A DNA stretch of 64,000 nt from an uncultured bacterium (GTDB lineage: Bacteria; Elusimicrobiota; Elusimicrobia; Elusimicrobiales; Elusimicrobiaceae), in the NCBI GenBank assembly GCA_949291515.1, contig CASEVY010000010.1:1-64000 (forward strand), read 5' to 3'. Each line of letters begins with the position of its first letter. Within the stretch, counting starts at the first letter, position 1. The notes beneath the pieces are model-generated. The model did no database searches and had not been told where the DNA came from. It worked only from the letters and a program-made list of their open reading frames with translations. Positions 43,060-51,307 of this stretch are shown here, piece by piece. Position numbers and translations under genes: made by a program.

Positions 43060-44259
43060 TTATGCTTGGCTTTGCCCGCTTTTATCGGCTTTAGCCGCCG
43101 CCAGACAAAATAAAGCCGCGGGCAGTACGAATAACATCGTAGAAAGCACCGCCGTTCTCAGCCCCAAAGTATCCGATACCGCGCCGACAAAAGCGGGCGA
43201 TATCGCGTCGCCCAGCGCGTGTATGATAAATATGTTTACCGCAAAAGCCATAGACCTTATCTTTATATCCGTCAAATTGACTATCGCCGCGTTCAGCGGG
43301 CCCGTCTGCAAAAAAGCGAACATTATCGCTATGCCCAAAAAAGTAAGGGCGGCTATAGGATTGCCAAAAGAAAGCGCCGCCACCGCGAAGGGAAGCGCGG
43401 CCGTAAAACTTACCGCGGAAACCAAATAATACGCCTTCTTGGTTCTTTTTAACATCTTATCGGCCAAAAAGCCGCCCAAAAAAGTGCCCGCCGCGCCCGA
43501 TATTATCGTTAAGGCGCCGAAGACCGTACCCGCCTGCGCGACGGAAAAATCGTAATAACGGTGCATAAAAGTTGGCATCCAGGCCGCCAGTCCTCCCAAA
43601 GTAAATGTACCCATAGCCTGCGCCAAGCAGACGAAGAGAAACGGTTTGTTTTTCAGCAGGGAAAAATAATTTTTGAGTTTCGGTTTTTCCGTTTTGAGGT
43701 TTTTTTCCCTTCCGTCTTTTAGTTTTAATAATATGAATACCGCTATCAAAGCGCCTGGCAGACCGACTAGGAAAAATGCGCTCCTCCAACCTAGGTGAAA
43801 CCCCAAAAAACCGCCCAGCAAATACCCTAAGGCGCTGCCCGCGGGCAAGGCCATACCGAATAAGGCCAAGACTTCCGCTCGTTTGGCGGCGGGGAATTTC
43901 TCCGCCAAAAAAGAGGGCGATACGCTGGTAAAGCCAGCCTCGCCTATCCCTATAAAACTGCGCGCGGCGAATAAATGAAAGTAATTTTTGGCCGCGCCAG
44001 AAAGCATAGTCGCCCCGCTCCATAAAAAAGCGCAAACCGCCATAGCGTATTGACGCGGCGTTCTGTCGGCGATGTATCCTATTGCCGGCGCGGCGAACAT
44101 ATACACGAACATAAAAGCCGAGGCCAATATCCCAAGTTTAGCGTCGGATAAAAGCAAATCCTCTTTTATCAGCGGAAAGACGGAAAACAGTATTTGTCTG
44201 TCTATGTAATTTAGCAGATTGAGCGAAAAGAGCAATACAAATACCGTTTTTGCGTTCAT
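43060..44259 (-). CDS. Major facilitator superfamily transporter (spinster-like)
   Basis: 399 residues with twelve hydrophobic segments. MFS signature parts are seen: NLLNYIDRQILFSVFPLIKE in the first segment, GYIADRTPRQ in the loop between segments 2 and 3, and RSFIGIGEAGFTSVSPSFLA in segment 4. NYIDRQ and the GIGEAGF pattern are those of the spinster-type branch. The substrate cannot be read. Its start shares one base with the trmL stop. Confidence 0.9.
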   Translation of the reverse strand: MNAKTVFVLLFSLNLLNYIDRQILFSVFPLIKEDLLLSDAKLGILASAFMFVYMFAAPAIGYIADRTPRQYAMAVCAFLWSGATMLSGAAKNYFHLFAARSFIGIGEAGFTSVSPSFLAEKFPAAKRAEVLALFGMALPAGSALGYLLGGFLGFHLGWRSAFFLVGLPGALIAVFILLKLKDGREKNLKTEKPKLKNYFSLLKNKPFLFVCLAQAMGTFTLGGLAAWMPTFMHRYYDFSVAQAGTVFGALTIISGAAGTFLGGFLADKMLKRTKKAYYLVSAVSFTAALPFAVAALSFGNPIAALTFLGIAIMFAFLQTGPLNAAIVNLTDIKIRSMAFAVNIFIIHALGDAISPAFVGAVSDTLGLRTAVLSTMLFVLPAALFCLAAAKADKSGQSQA

Positions 44260-44714
44260 TAAAAATCCTTTGTTTGGCGCAGAGCCTCATAGAGGCATAT
44301 CGCCGCGGAAGTGGATAGATTTAAAGATCTTACTTCGCCCGGCATCGGGATTTGATACAAATAATCTTTATATTCTTTATACAGTGCCTTGGGCAGGCCG
44401 CAAGATTCGCTGCCGAAAAGCAAATAATCGTTCTTTTGGAATTTGATGTCCCAGAGCGATTTTTCGCCTTTCGTGGAAAAGAAAAACAACCTCGCGCCCT
44501 CGGGCAGAGTGTTTTTGAAATCGGCGAAAGTATCGTATCTGGTGTATTTTAGTTTGGGCCAGTAATCCAGGCCGCTGCGTCTGATTTCTTTGTCCTCTAT
44601 TTTAAAGCCGAGTTTGCCCACCAAATGCAGATGGGCGTTGGTGGCCACGCAAGTCCTGCCGATATTGCCCGTATTGAAGGGAATTTCGGGATTGATTAAG
44701 ACTATGTTCATCAT
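44259..44714 (-). CDS. trmL: tRNA (cytidine(34)-2'-O)-methyltransferase TrmL
   Basis: 151 residues of the minimal SPOUT fold: MNIVLINPEIPFNTGNIGRT, the YLLFGSESCGLPKAL segment and the knot motif IPMPGEVRSLNLSTSAAICL. TrmL methylates the wobble ribose of tRNA-Leu species. No Shine-Dalgarno is seen: TAGAAT ends six bases before the ATG, and the region forms a 17-base palindrome CATAGAAT-T-ATTCTATG. Confidence 0.95.
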   Translation of the reverse strand: MMNIVLINPEIPFNTGNIGRTCVATNAHLHLVGKLGFKIEDKEIRRSGLDYWPKLKYTRYDTFADFKNTLPEGARLFFFSTKGEKSLWDIKFQKNDYLLFGSESCGLPKALYKEYKDYLYQIPMPGEVRSLNLSTSAAICLYEALRQTKDF

Positions 44715-44731
44715 AGAATAATTCTATGAAA
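44715..44731 (-). promoter_or_regulatory. Candidate leaderless promoter of trmL
   Basis: On the minus strand TAGAAT is followed by TATTCT and then the first ATG of trmL. The spacing of six bases is the same as at 25326, 26541, 42356 and 56065. The hexamer lies inside a 17-base palindrome that overlaps the first ATG by a few bases. Confidence 0.45.
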
Positions 44732-44734
44732 CTT

Positions 44735-45807
44735 TTATTCTTCGGGCAAACCGCGCAGTGAAATTTCCCTCAAAGGAAAAAATATCCCGTAAAAGAAAAT
44801 CAGCGGATTGATTATAATGCGGGCAAAGCGCGGCATAAAGTAAAGATTATGTTTTAACGCGAATTTGAACAAAGCGAATTTTACTTTAAAGATAATATTC
44901 CTTTCTTTAAACAGATCCGGCGGCAAGTTTAAATAAAAATCTTTGCATTTGCCGAACAATCTTTTTATTTGCTCTTTATTGGACTGTTTTAAAGCGCCGT
45001 TGCCTATACATTCGCCGCCTATTATTTGTTTTAAAAGGATATATTCAAATTCTTCTTGTACTTCGGGATATATTTTGGACTTCTTCAGCGTTTCCCTTAT
45101 ATGGGAATAATTTTCGAAATTCGCGTTTGCGGAATCGCGCTTGCCTGTTTTCCCCAAAGAACCGACCGTATCCCTAAATTTGACGAGAGTTTCTTTTAAG
45201 AAAACAAATTTGTTTGCGCAAGAAAACAAAGCGCCCATAAAAGGGACGTCTTCGCTTCCCCGCCCTTCGGGGAAACGCAAATTGTTGTCTTCTATAAGGC
45301 TTCTTTTTATAAGGCTGCCCCACGGTCTGCCTATTATGCCAGCGCCCACATATAAAAGCTGCGAACGGGAGTTCGGCGGAACGATTAGTAATGAAGCATT
45401 TCTTTTGAGGAAAAAGCTCCGATCGGCTCCCCTGTTTCTTTAAAATAAATATAGGAGCAGGTTGCTATATCGGCTTTTTTCTCTTCCGCTTTTTTAAAAA
45501 GGATTTCGCAGGCGGTTTTTTCCAAGATATCGTCGCTGTCAAAGAACAAAACATATTTGCCTTTCGCGTGTTTAAGGCCCTCGTTTCTGGCGCCGCCCGC
45601 CATTCCGCCCTCTTTGTAAAGATAATGGAAGTTGGGATATTTGCGCGCAAATTCCTTTATTATTTCGGGCGAGCCGTCTTTGGAGGCATTGTCCACGCAC
45701 AAAACTTCAATATTCTTAAATGTTTGTTCCGCGGCAGATTGCAGGGCTTGGCGCAGGAACTTCTCTGAATTGTATACGGGTATGATTACGCTTATTTCAA
45801 CAGACAT
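44735..45807 (-). pseudogene. Family 2 glycosyltransferase split by a frameshift
   Basis: Two minus-strand frames together make one glycosyltransferase. The first half (45385-45807, start MSVEISVIIPVYNSEKFLRQ) has the GT2 nucleotide-binding fold with VDNASKDGS and the DXD motif in FFDSDDILEK, and stops at TAA 45385. The second half (44735 to about 45395, annotatable from GTG 45349) has the continuation GIIGRPWGSLIKRSLIEDNN and EGRGSEDVPFMGALF. The frames differ by one missing base (or two extra) near 45385-45400. Either the gene is decayed, a slippage or phase switch exists, or the assembly has an error. The ATG is preceded by GGAGAAGAA, which lies in a hairpin. Confidence 0.8.
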
Positions 45808-46077
45808 TTCTTCTCCGGAGTTTTGGGAGAAGAATACTTTTTGCAGACAAAAAACGGCCGTATGTATTTTATGGCGAATCACCCTCATAAAATAAAACAG
45901 CCGTAGCTGGCTTTCCGTAAGAAAGCCAGCATTAACGCGAAATAATCGGGTTAATTACTCCCTTTTATTTCGCGTTTAGAACGACTGCTTTTGGGGTGAT
46001 TCGTCTTTTGATTGCAAAAGAGTTCCTTTCGGATCCCAAAAACAGATAAATTTTTACCGGCCTTTAATTCAAGGCCG
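45808..46077 (-). promoter_or_regulatory. Riboswitch-like structured leader before the glycosyltransferase
   Basis: Between the phosphorylase and glycosyltransferase genes six perfect stems are found: 46058-46064/46071-46077 (7 bp), 46004-46010/46015-46021 (7 bp), 45989-45995/46035-46041 (7 bp), 45934-45945/45965-45976 (12 bp), 45906-45915/45921-45930 (10 bp) and 45875-45884/45994-46003 (10 bp). The last one would enclose the 12- and 10-bp hairpins as a three-way junction, but it shares bases 45994-45995 with the third, so the two exclude each other. A further 9-bp hairpin (45808-45816/45826-45834) buries the Shine-Dalgarno GGAG of the downstream gene right up to its ATG. No known riboswitch class was recognised. 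Confidence 0.6.
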
Positions 46078-46100
46078 TACTGCTTAGTTCAATTCTCCTT

Positions 46101-48650
46101 TTACATCTCCCACCTTACGTATATCGGCGTAAAGGGGTGGGGTATAGCGCTGTTAAACGGCAATATGCGCATGGCGTAATCTTGGCGGCCGCTGGTTTCG
46201 GGGTGGATTTCCACCTCGTATAATAAGGCGTCGCCTTCTCTTCCGACCATATCCATAGTATAGTCTTTGACGCTTTCAAATCCGCCGCCCAAGCCGCGCA
46301 GGCCCAGCTGGGTCTGTACGACTACGTCTTCGGGTTTAAGATCGCCCAAAGTCACCTTCGCTCTGAATTTCAAAGTCTCGCCCACCAATACGGTGCGTGA
46401 TATATTGCCCGTAATATCCACTATCGACACTCTTGGCCAGTTGGCCGCAATTCTGCCGCGCCAAGCCGCCAAAGCGGCTGTTTGTCCTTCGCTTCTTAAA
46501 ATATTGCCGTAGTAATGGGCTTTGGTGTAGAATCTGTCGTAATATTCCTGCACCATTCTGTTGGTGTTGAAGAACGGCACTATCGTTTTGATGGACGTCT
46601 TCATTTTCGATACCCACTGCTGTGGGATATTGTCTTGGTCTCTGTCGTAGAATACGGGCGCGATTTCGTTTTCTATCAAATTGTAAAGCGCCTGTGATTC
46701 GACCTCGTCGCGCTGTTCGTCGCTTTGGTAAGACTGCGCCCCGATTATCGACCAGCTGAAATCGCAAGGCCCCACTTCGTCCCACCAGCCGTCGAGTATC
46801 GATAAGGCCAAAGCTCCGTTAAGCGCGGCTTTCATACCGCTTGTGCCCGAAGCCTCCATCGGCCTTACCGGGTTATTGAGCCATACGTCTACGCCCTGCA
46901 CCATATAGCGCGCCAAGTTCATATTATAATCTTCCGCGAAGACGACTTTCCCTCTAAAGCGCGGATCTAGCATAATATTATATATCTGCTTTATGAACTC
47001 TTTGCCCGCCGTATCCGCCGGGTGGGCTTTGCCCGCGAAGACGAACTGCACCGGCCTTTGCGGATTGTTGACTATCGCAGAAAGCCTGTCGAGGTCTTTA
47101 AAAAGCAAAGTCGCCCTCTTATAGGTTGCAAATCTTCTCGCGAAACCTATCGTCAGTATTTTATCCCTTAATACTTTTGATGCCTGATTGGCCAGCATTA
47201 CATTGCCCGAAAGCCTGTTGGCCTGCAGAGCCATCTTGTTGCGGATATATTTTATGAGTTTGTTTTTTCTCAGCTCGTGCGTTTTCCAAAGTTCTTCGGC
47301 GGGGATATTTTCCACCTTATTCCATACCGACTGGTTGAAATTGTTTAAACTGTCGTCGCCGTCAAAAAGGTATTTGCGGTAAAGTTCGCTGTATTCGTGG
47401 CTTACCCAGCTGGCGGGGTGTATGCCGTTGGTTATGCTGGTTATGGGCACTTCGGAAGTGTTAAGCCCGTTCCAGATATTCTTCCACATTTCTCTTGATA
47501 CCACGCCGTGCAGTTTGGCTACGCCGTTAAGATAGGCGGAAAGTTTCAGCGCGAATACCGTCATGCAGAACATCGGCGATTGAGGCGTTTCTTTACCCAG
47601 ATCGAGGAAAGCGTCCCACCCTATGCCCAGCTGCGATACATAAGGCTCCATAAATTTCTTTACCAAATTGAAATCGAAGTATTCGTTGCCCGCTATTACC
47701 GGTGTATGCGTCGTAAATACCGAGGTCGCCCATACAAGTTCCTTGGCTTCGTTGAAGGAAATCTTTTTCTCCTGCATAATCTCTATTATGCGCTCGCACA
47801 GCAGGAAGGCCGAGTGCCCCTCGTTTATGTGGTAGACCGTCGGGTTCATACCCATCGCCTTTAAAGCCTTTACGCCGCCGACGCCCAATACTATTTCCTG
47901 TTTGATTCTGTTTTCCCTGTCGCCGCCGTAGAGCTGTTCGGTTATCGTTCTGTGAGCGGGCGGGTTTTCGGGGAGATTTGTATCCAAAAGGTAGAGCGAT
48001 GTTCTGCCTACGGGCACGCGCCATATCATCGCTTTAACTATTTCTCTGCCCAGCGGGATATCCACCGTAAGATTATTGCCTTTATTGTTGCGCACCGCTT
48101 CTACCGACATATGCGCCCAGTCGTTTTCCGGATATTCCTCGCCTTGCCAGCCGTCTTTGTTAAGCACTTGCTTTACGTATCCTTTTTGGTAGAACAGGCC
48201 TACGCCTATTAAAGGAAGGCCCAAGTCGCTCGTGCTTTTGATGTGGTCGCCCGCCAGCATACCGAGGCCGCCCGAATATATCGGCAAGCCTTCGCCTATG
48301 CCGTACTCCATAGAGAAATAGGCCGTAAGGAAGTTCTCCTTCCCTTCGCCTTTTACTTTGTTGTACCAAGTGTCTTTGTTGTTTTGGTAGTTTCTGTAGA
48401 GTTTCTCCACAAAGTTAAGATGCGCTATAAAATCTTCGTCTTTGCTTAGCTCTTCCAGCCTTTTCTGGGATACCGTCGCCATAAGCCATTTCGGCATTCT
48501 TTGGGATTTTTCCCAAAGCTGTTCGTCTATTCTTAAAAAGAGCATTATCGCCGGCCAGTTCCAGGCAAACCACATATTGTTGGAAAGTTCCTCGAGAAAT
48601 TTCATATTGTCCGGCAGGTTAGGTGTTACTTTGAAAGAATGAATTTTCAT
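46101..48650 (-). CDS. glgP: Alpha-glucan phosphorylase
   Basis: 849 residues, the GT35 family in its short bacterial/archaeal form. The N-terminal DUF3417 domain (LEELSNNMWFAWNWPAIMLF) is followed by SMEYGIGEGLPIYSGGLGML, VYHINEGHSAFLLCERI and the PLP-lysine region EASGTSGMKAALNGALALSI. It releases glucose-1-phosphate from glycogen or maltodextrin. The C-terminal 110 residues form an added beta-rich domain (VLVGETLKFRAKVTLGDLKP). AAAGGGAG lies about ten bases before the ATG. Confidence 0.96.
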   Translation of the reverse strand: MKIHSFKVTPNLPDNMKFLEELSNNMWFAWNWPAIMLFLRIDEQLWEKSQRMPKWLMATVSQKRLEELSKDEDFIAHLNFVEKLYRNYQNNKDTWYNKVKGEGKENFLTAYFSMEYGIGEGLPIYSGGLGMLAGDHIKSTSDLGLPLIGVGLFYQKGYVKQVLNKDGWQGEEYPENDWAHMSVEAVRNNKGNNLTVDIPLGREIVKAMIWRVPVGRTSLYLLDTNLPENPPAHRTITEQLYGGDRENRIKQEIVLGVGGVKALKAMGMNPTVYHINEGHSAFLLCERIIEIMQEKKISFNEAKELVWATSVFTTHTPVIAGNEYFDFNLVKKFMEPYVSQLGIGWDAFLDLGKETPQSPMFCMTVFALKLSAYLNGVAKLHGVVSREMWKNIWNGLNTSEVPITSITNGIHPASWVSHEYSELYRKYLFDGDDSLNNFNQSVWNKVENIPAEELWKTHELRKNKLIKYIRNKMALQANRLSGNVMLANQASKVLRDKILTIGFARRFATYKRATLLFKDLDRLSAIVNNPQRPVQFVFAGKAHPADTAGKEFIKQIYNIMLDPRFRGKVVFAEDYNMNLARYMVQGVDVWLNNPVRPMEASGTSGMKAALNGALALSILDGWWDEVGPCDFSWSIIGAQSYQSDEQRDEVESQALYNLIENEIAPVFYDRDQDNIPQQWVSKMKTSIKTIVPFFNTNRMVQEYYDRFYTKAHYYGNILRSEGQTAALAAWRGRIAANWPRVSIVDITGNISRTVLVGETLKFRAKVTLGDLKPEDVVVQTQLGLRGLGGGFESVKDYTMDMVGREGDALLYEVEIHPETSGRQDYAMRILPFNSAIPHPFTPIYVRWEM

Positions 48651-48756
48651 CTATTATTACTCCCTTTTCTTTTTAATCTTTATATTAGTATATAAATTGG
48701 AAAAGGGGCAAGGCAACAAAAATAAGAAATATTTTCGTCCTTTTTTGCTCTCTTTG

Positions 48757-48836
48757 CGGGACGAAGGAGGGGCTTATTCTTAAAAAGCGAAACGCTTCTC
48801 GTTCTTTTTCGCCGCCCCGCAAGCGGCGCAGTCCCG
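48757..48836. other. Folded intergenic segment between glgP and tRNA-Glu
   Basis: CGGGAC (48757-48762) and GTCCCG (48831-48836) can close a region holding AAAAAG/CTTTTT (48782-48787 with 48804-48809) and CGCCGC/GCGGCG (48810-48815 with 48823-48828). No start codon, promoter or terminator was clearly linked to it. It may be the 5' leader of the tRNA transcript or a small RNA. Confidence 0.3.
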
Positions 48837-48894
48837 TCCTGAAAATGCGAAAGCGCGAAAAATATTGTAAAATATCAATATATAAGAGGTTTAT

Positions 48895-48968
48895 GTCTCG
48901 TTCGTCTAGCGGTTTAGGACGCCGCCCTCTCAAGGCGGAGATCACGGGTTCGAATCCCGTACGAGACG
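48895..48968 (+). tRNA. tRNA-Glu (anticodon CTC)
   Basis: 74 bases: acceptor GTCTCGT/ACGAGAC with discriminator G, D arm GTCT/GGAC, anticodon arm CCGCC/GGCGG with loop CTCTCAA (anticodon CTC), variable AGATC, T arm ACGGG/CCCGT with loop TTCGAAT. The CCA end is not encoded. Confidence 0.97.
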
Positions 48969-48990
48969 TACTCCCCCGTAGGATTTTTAC

Positions 48991-49020
48991 TCCGCCGCAG
49001 TGCGGATATTTTTATTTTTA
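48991..49020 (+). terminator. Possible terminator after tRNA-Glu
   Basis: Short stem TCCGC/GCGGA (48991-48995 with 49002-49006) followed by TATTTTTATTTTT. It lies close to the ychF ribosome-binding site AAGGAG. Confidence 0.6.
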
Positions 49021-49031
49021 AGGAGCTTTTT

Positions 49032-50105
49032 ATGGATATAGGAATAGTGGGTTTGCCCAATGTCGGCAAATCGTCCCTTTTCAATGCGCTTACCAATGCC
49101 GGCGCGCAGGCTTCCAATTATCCTTTTACCACCATTGAGCCCAATGTCGGCGTAGTGCCTATACCCGATAAGAGGCTTGACGCTTTATTTGATTTGTTCA
49201 AACCGCCAAAGAAAACGGCCGCTTTTATCAGATTTGTCGATATAGCCGGCATTGTGGAAGGCGCGAGCAAAGGCGAAGGCTTGGGCAATAAGTTCTTGGC
49301 CAATATACGCGAAGTCGACGCGATAATACACGTAGTGCGCCTTTTTGAGGACGAAAATATTACGCACGTATCGGGCAGCGTCGACCCTTTGAGGGATATA
49401 GAAATTATAGAAACCGAGCTTATGCTCGCCGATTTGGAAAGTGTGGAAAAGATGCTTCCCAAAGCGCAAAGCAATGCCAAAAGCGGCAGCAAAGAAGCCA
49501 AAGCCAGATTGGAAACCCTGCTTAAACTGCAAAAGGCTTTAAGCGAGGGGAAACCCGCTTCAAGCGTGGAACTGGAAGAAGAGGAAAAGAAGGATCTCCA
49601 GCTCCTTACGCTTAAACCGATGCTGTATGTCGGCAACAATTCCGAAAAACCTAACGAGGAAAACTCCCGCAAGCTGCGCGAGCACGCCCAAAAGACGGGC
49701 GCGGGCTTTGTGGAGCTGTGCATAAAATTCGAGGCGGAAATAGCGGAACTTGACGAAGAAGAAAAACATCTTTTCTTGGCGGAAGTCGGCTCGGAGTATA
49801 CGGGTCTGGAAAAAATAGTAAGAGAAGGTATGAAACTTTTAAATATGTGCACTTTCTTTACGGCCGGGCCGGAAGTGGAGGTGCGCTCTTGGCTGATACC
49901 CGTCGGCTGCCCCGCGCCGAAAGCGGCGGGCAAAATCCATTCCGACATAGAACGCGGCTTTATCTGCGCGGAAGTGTACAGCGTAGACGATATTTTAGAA
50001 TATAAATCGGAAAAGGCCTTAAAAGAAAAAGGGCTTATCCGCCAGGAAGGGCGCGACTATATAATGAAGGACGGCGACGTCTGCGTATTCAGGTTTAACG
50101 TATAA
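49032..50105 (+). CDS. ychF: Redox-regulated ATPase/GTPase YchF
   Basis: 357 residues, Obg-family. Motifs in order: G1 GLPNVGKSSLFNALTN, the switch NYPFTTIEPNVGVV, G3 VDIAGIVEGASKGEGLGNKF, and in place of NKXD the ATP-preferring YVGNNSE. A coiled-coil insertion (SVEKMLPKAQSNAKSG onwards) and a C-terminal TGS domain (SDIERGFICAEVYSVDD) complete it. It binds ribosomes and affects oxidative stress tolerance. AAGGAGC precedes the ATG. Confidence 0.98.
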   Translation: MDIGIVGLPNVGKSSLFNALTNAGAQASNYPFTTIEPNVGVVPIPDKRLDALFDLFKPPKKTAAFIRFVDIAGIVEGASKGEGLGNKFLANIREVDAIIHVVRLFEDENITHVSGSVDPLRDIEIIETELMLADLESVEKMLPKAQSNAKSGSKEAKARLETLLKLQKALSEGKPASSVELEEEEKKDLQLLTLKPMLYVGNNSEKPNEENSRKLREHAQKTGAGFVELCIKFEAEIAELDEEEKHLFLAEVGSEYTGLEKIVREGMKLLNMCTFFTAGPEVEVRSWLIPVGCPAPKAAGKIHSDIERGFICAEVYSVDDILEYKSEKALKEKGLIRQEGRDYIMKDGDVCVFRFNV

Positions 50106-51307
50106 TGGCGTGCAAGAGTTTCGGCGTTTGCGGGGGCTGTTCTTTAAAGCAGGACGACTATCCCGCCCAAGTCAAATTGAAGCAGGGCAAAGTAAAAGCC
50201 CTGCTGGTGCCTTTCTACGGCGGAGAAATAGAGGTAACTCTTTCCCCGCTTACCGAGTATTTCAGAAACAAAATAGAACTTAGCTTCTGCCGCCAGGTCG
50301 TCTGGAACGAGCCTTACGGCAAAAAGAAAAAGGTCGTCCGCGACAAAACCAAACCCTTGGAATTTGAAAATACTTTCGGCTTCCGCCTAAAAGGCCGCTG
50401 GGACCGCTGCGTCAATATAGAAGACTGCATTTTATATGAACCCAATCTATCCGATTACGCAAAAGCCTTGCGCGCCTGGGCTGAGGAAAAGGAAATTACT
50501 TTCTACGACCAGCGCACGCACGAGGGTTTACTCAGGAATTTGATTTTAAGGCGCGGCGTCAATACGGGGGAAGGTATGGCCGTACTGATAACCGCTTCGC
50601 CTTTTGAATACGACGAGGATTTTGCCAAACTGACGGAAACCTTTTATCCTTCTTATCATATCCTTACGGCGGTAAACGACGGCGTTTGCGACGCTTCGGG
50701 CTTAAAGGATATAAAGGTAATAAAAGGCAAAAGCGTCATAAGGGAAAAGCTCTTTGAAAGCGGACGGGAAATAATATTTGAAATATCGCCGCAGTCATTT
50801 TTCCAAACGAACACGAAAGCGGCCAATTTGATTTATGAAAGGGTGGCCTCAAAAATGGCGGAGTTAAAACCGGCCGTTATGTACGATTTTTACGGCGGGG
50901 CGGGCAGTTTCAGCCTATGCTGTGCGCCTTATGTCGGCAAGAGTTTGTGCGTGGAAAGCGTGCCCAGCGCGGTAAACGACGGCGTAAGAAACGCAAAAAT
51001 CAATAAAATAGACAATGTCAATTTTTTCTGCGCCACTACGGAAGATTTTTTGGCCAAGAATAAAATAGGCTCTCACAATTCCGTGATAGTGCTCGACCCG
51101 CCCAGAAGCGGCGTACACCCCGCGGCCTGCGCCAAGATATTAAACAGCGGCGCGCCGAAAATATTTTATATATCCTGCAACCCCGTAACTTTGGCGGAAA
51201 ATCTAAAAACGCTCAGCGCGAAGTATAAAGTAACCCACGCGGAATGTTTTGACTTTTTCCCGCACAGCGAACATATAGAAACTTTAGCGGAACTTGAACT
51301 GAAATGA
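50105..51307 (+). CDS. TrmA/RlmD-type RNA m5U methyltransferase
   Basis: 400 residues. Cysteines C3, C9, C12 and one further in NIEDC fit the 4Fe-4S site of RlmD-type enzymes. The SAM site is YDFYGGAGSFSLCCA, followed by VIVLDPPRSGVHPAA; the nucleophile is in YISCNPVTLAENL. It methylates uridine C5 in rRNA or tRNA; exact position unknown. There is no clear N-terminal TRAM domain. It shares one base with ychF (TAATG) and overlaps pcrA by four bases. Confidence 0.93.
   Translation: MACKSFGVCGGCSLKQDDYPAQVKLKQGKVKALLVPFYGGEIEVTLSPLTEYFRNKIELSFCRQVVWNEPYGKKKKVVRDKTKPLEFENTFGFRLKGRWDRCVNIEDCILYEPNLSDYAKALRAWAEEKEITFYDQRTHEGLLRNLILRRGVNTGEGMAVLITASPFEYDEDFAKLTETFYPSYHILTAVNDGVCDASGLKDIKVIKGKSVIREKLFESGREIIFEISPQSFFQTNTKAANLIYERVASKMAELKPAVMYDFYGGAGSFSLCCAPYVGKSLCVESVPSAVNDGVRNAKINKIDNVNFFCATTEDFLAKNKIGSHNSVIVLDPPRSGVHPAACAKILNSGAPKIFYISCNPVTLAENLKTLSAKYKVTHAECFDFFPHSEHIETLAELELK

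Noticed and set aside
43037-43429. A plus-strand frame over the end of the MFS transporter gene
   Set aside because: Shadow of the antisense MFS gene; no independent family evidence.
49118-49948. A 276-codon minus-strand frame opposite ychF
   Set aside because: Serine/leucine-rich shadow of a conserved GTPase; no ribosome-binding site.
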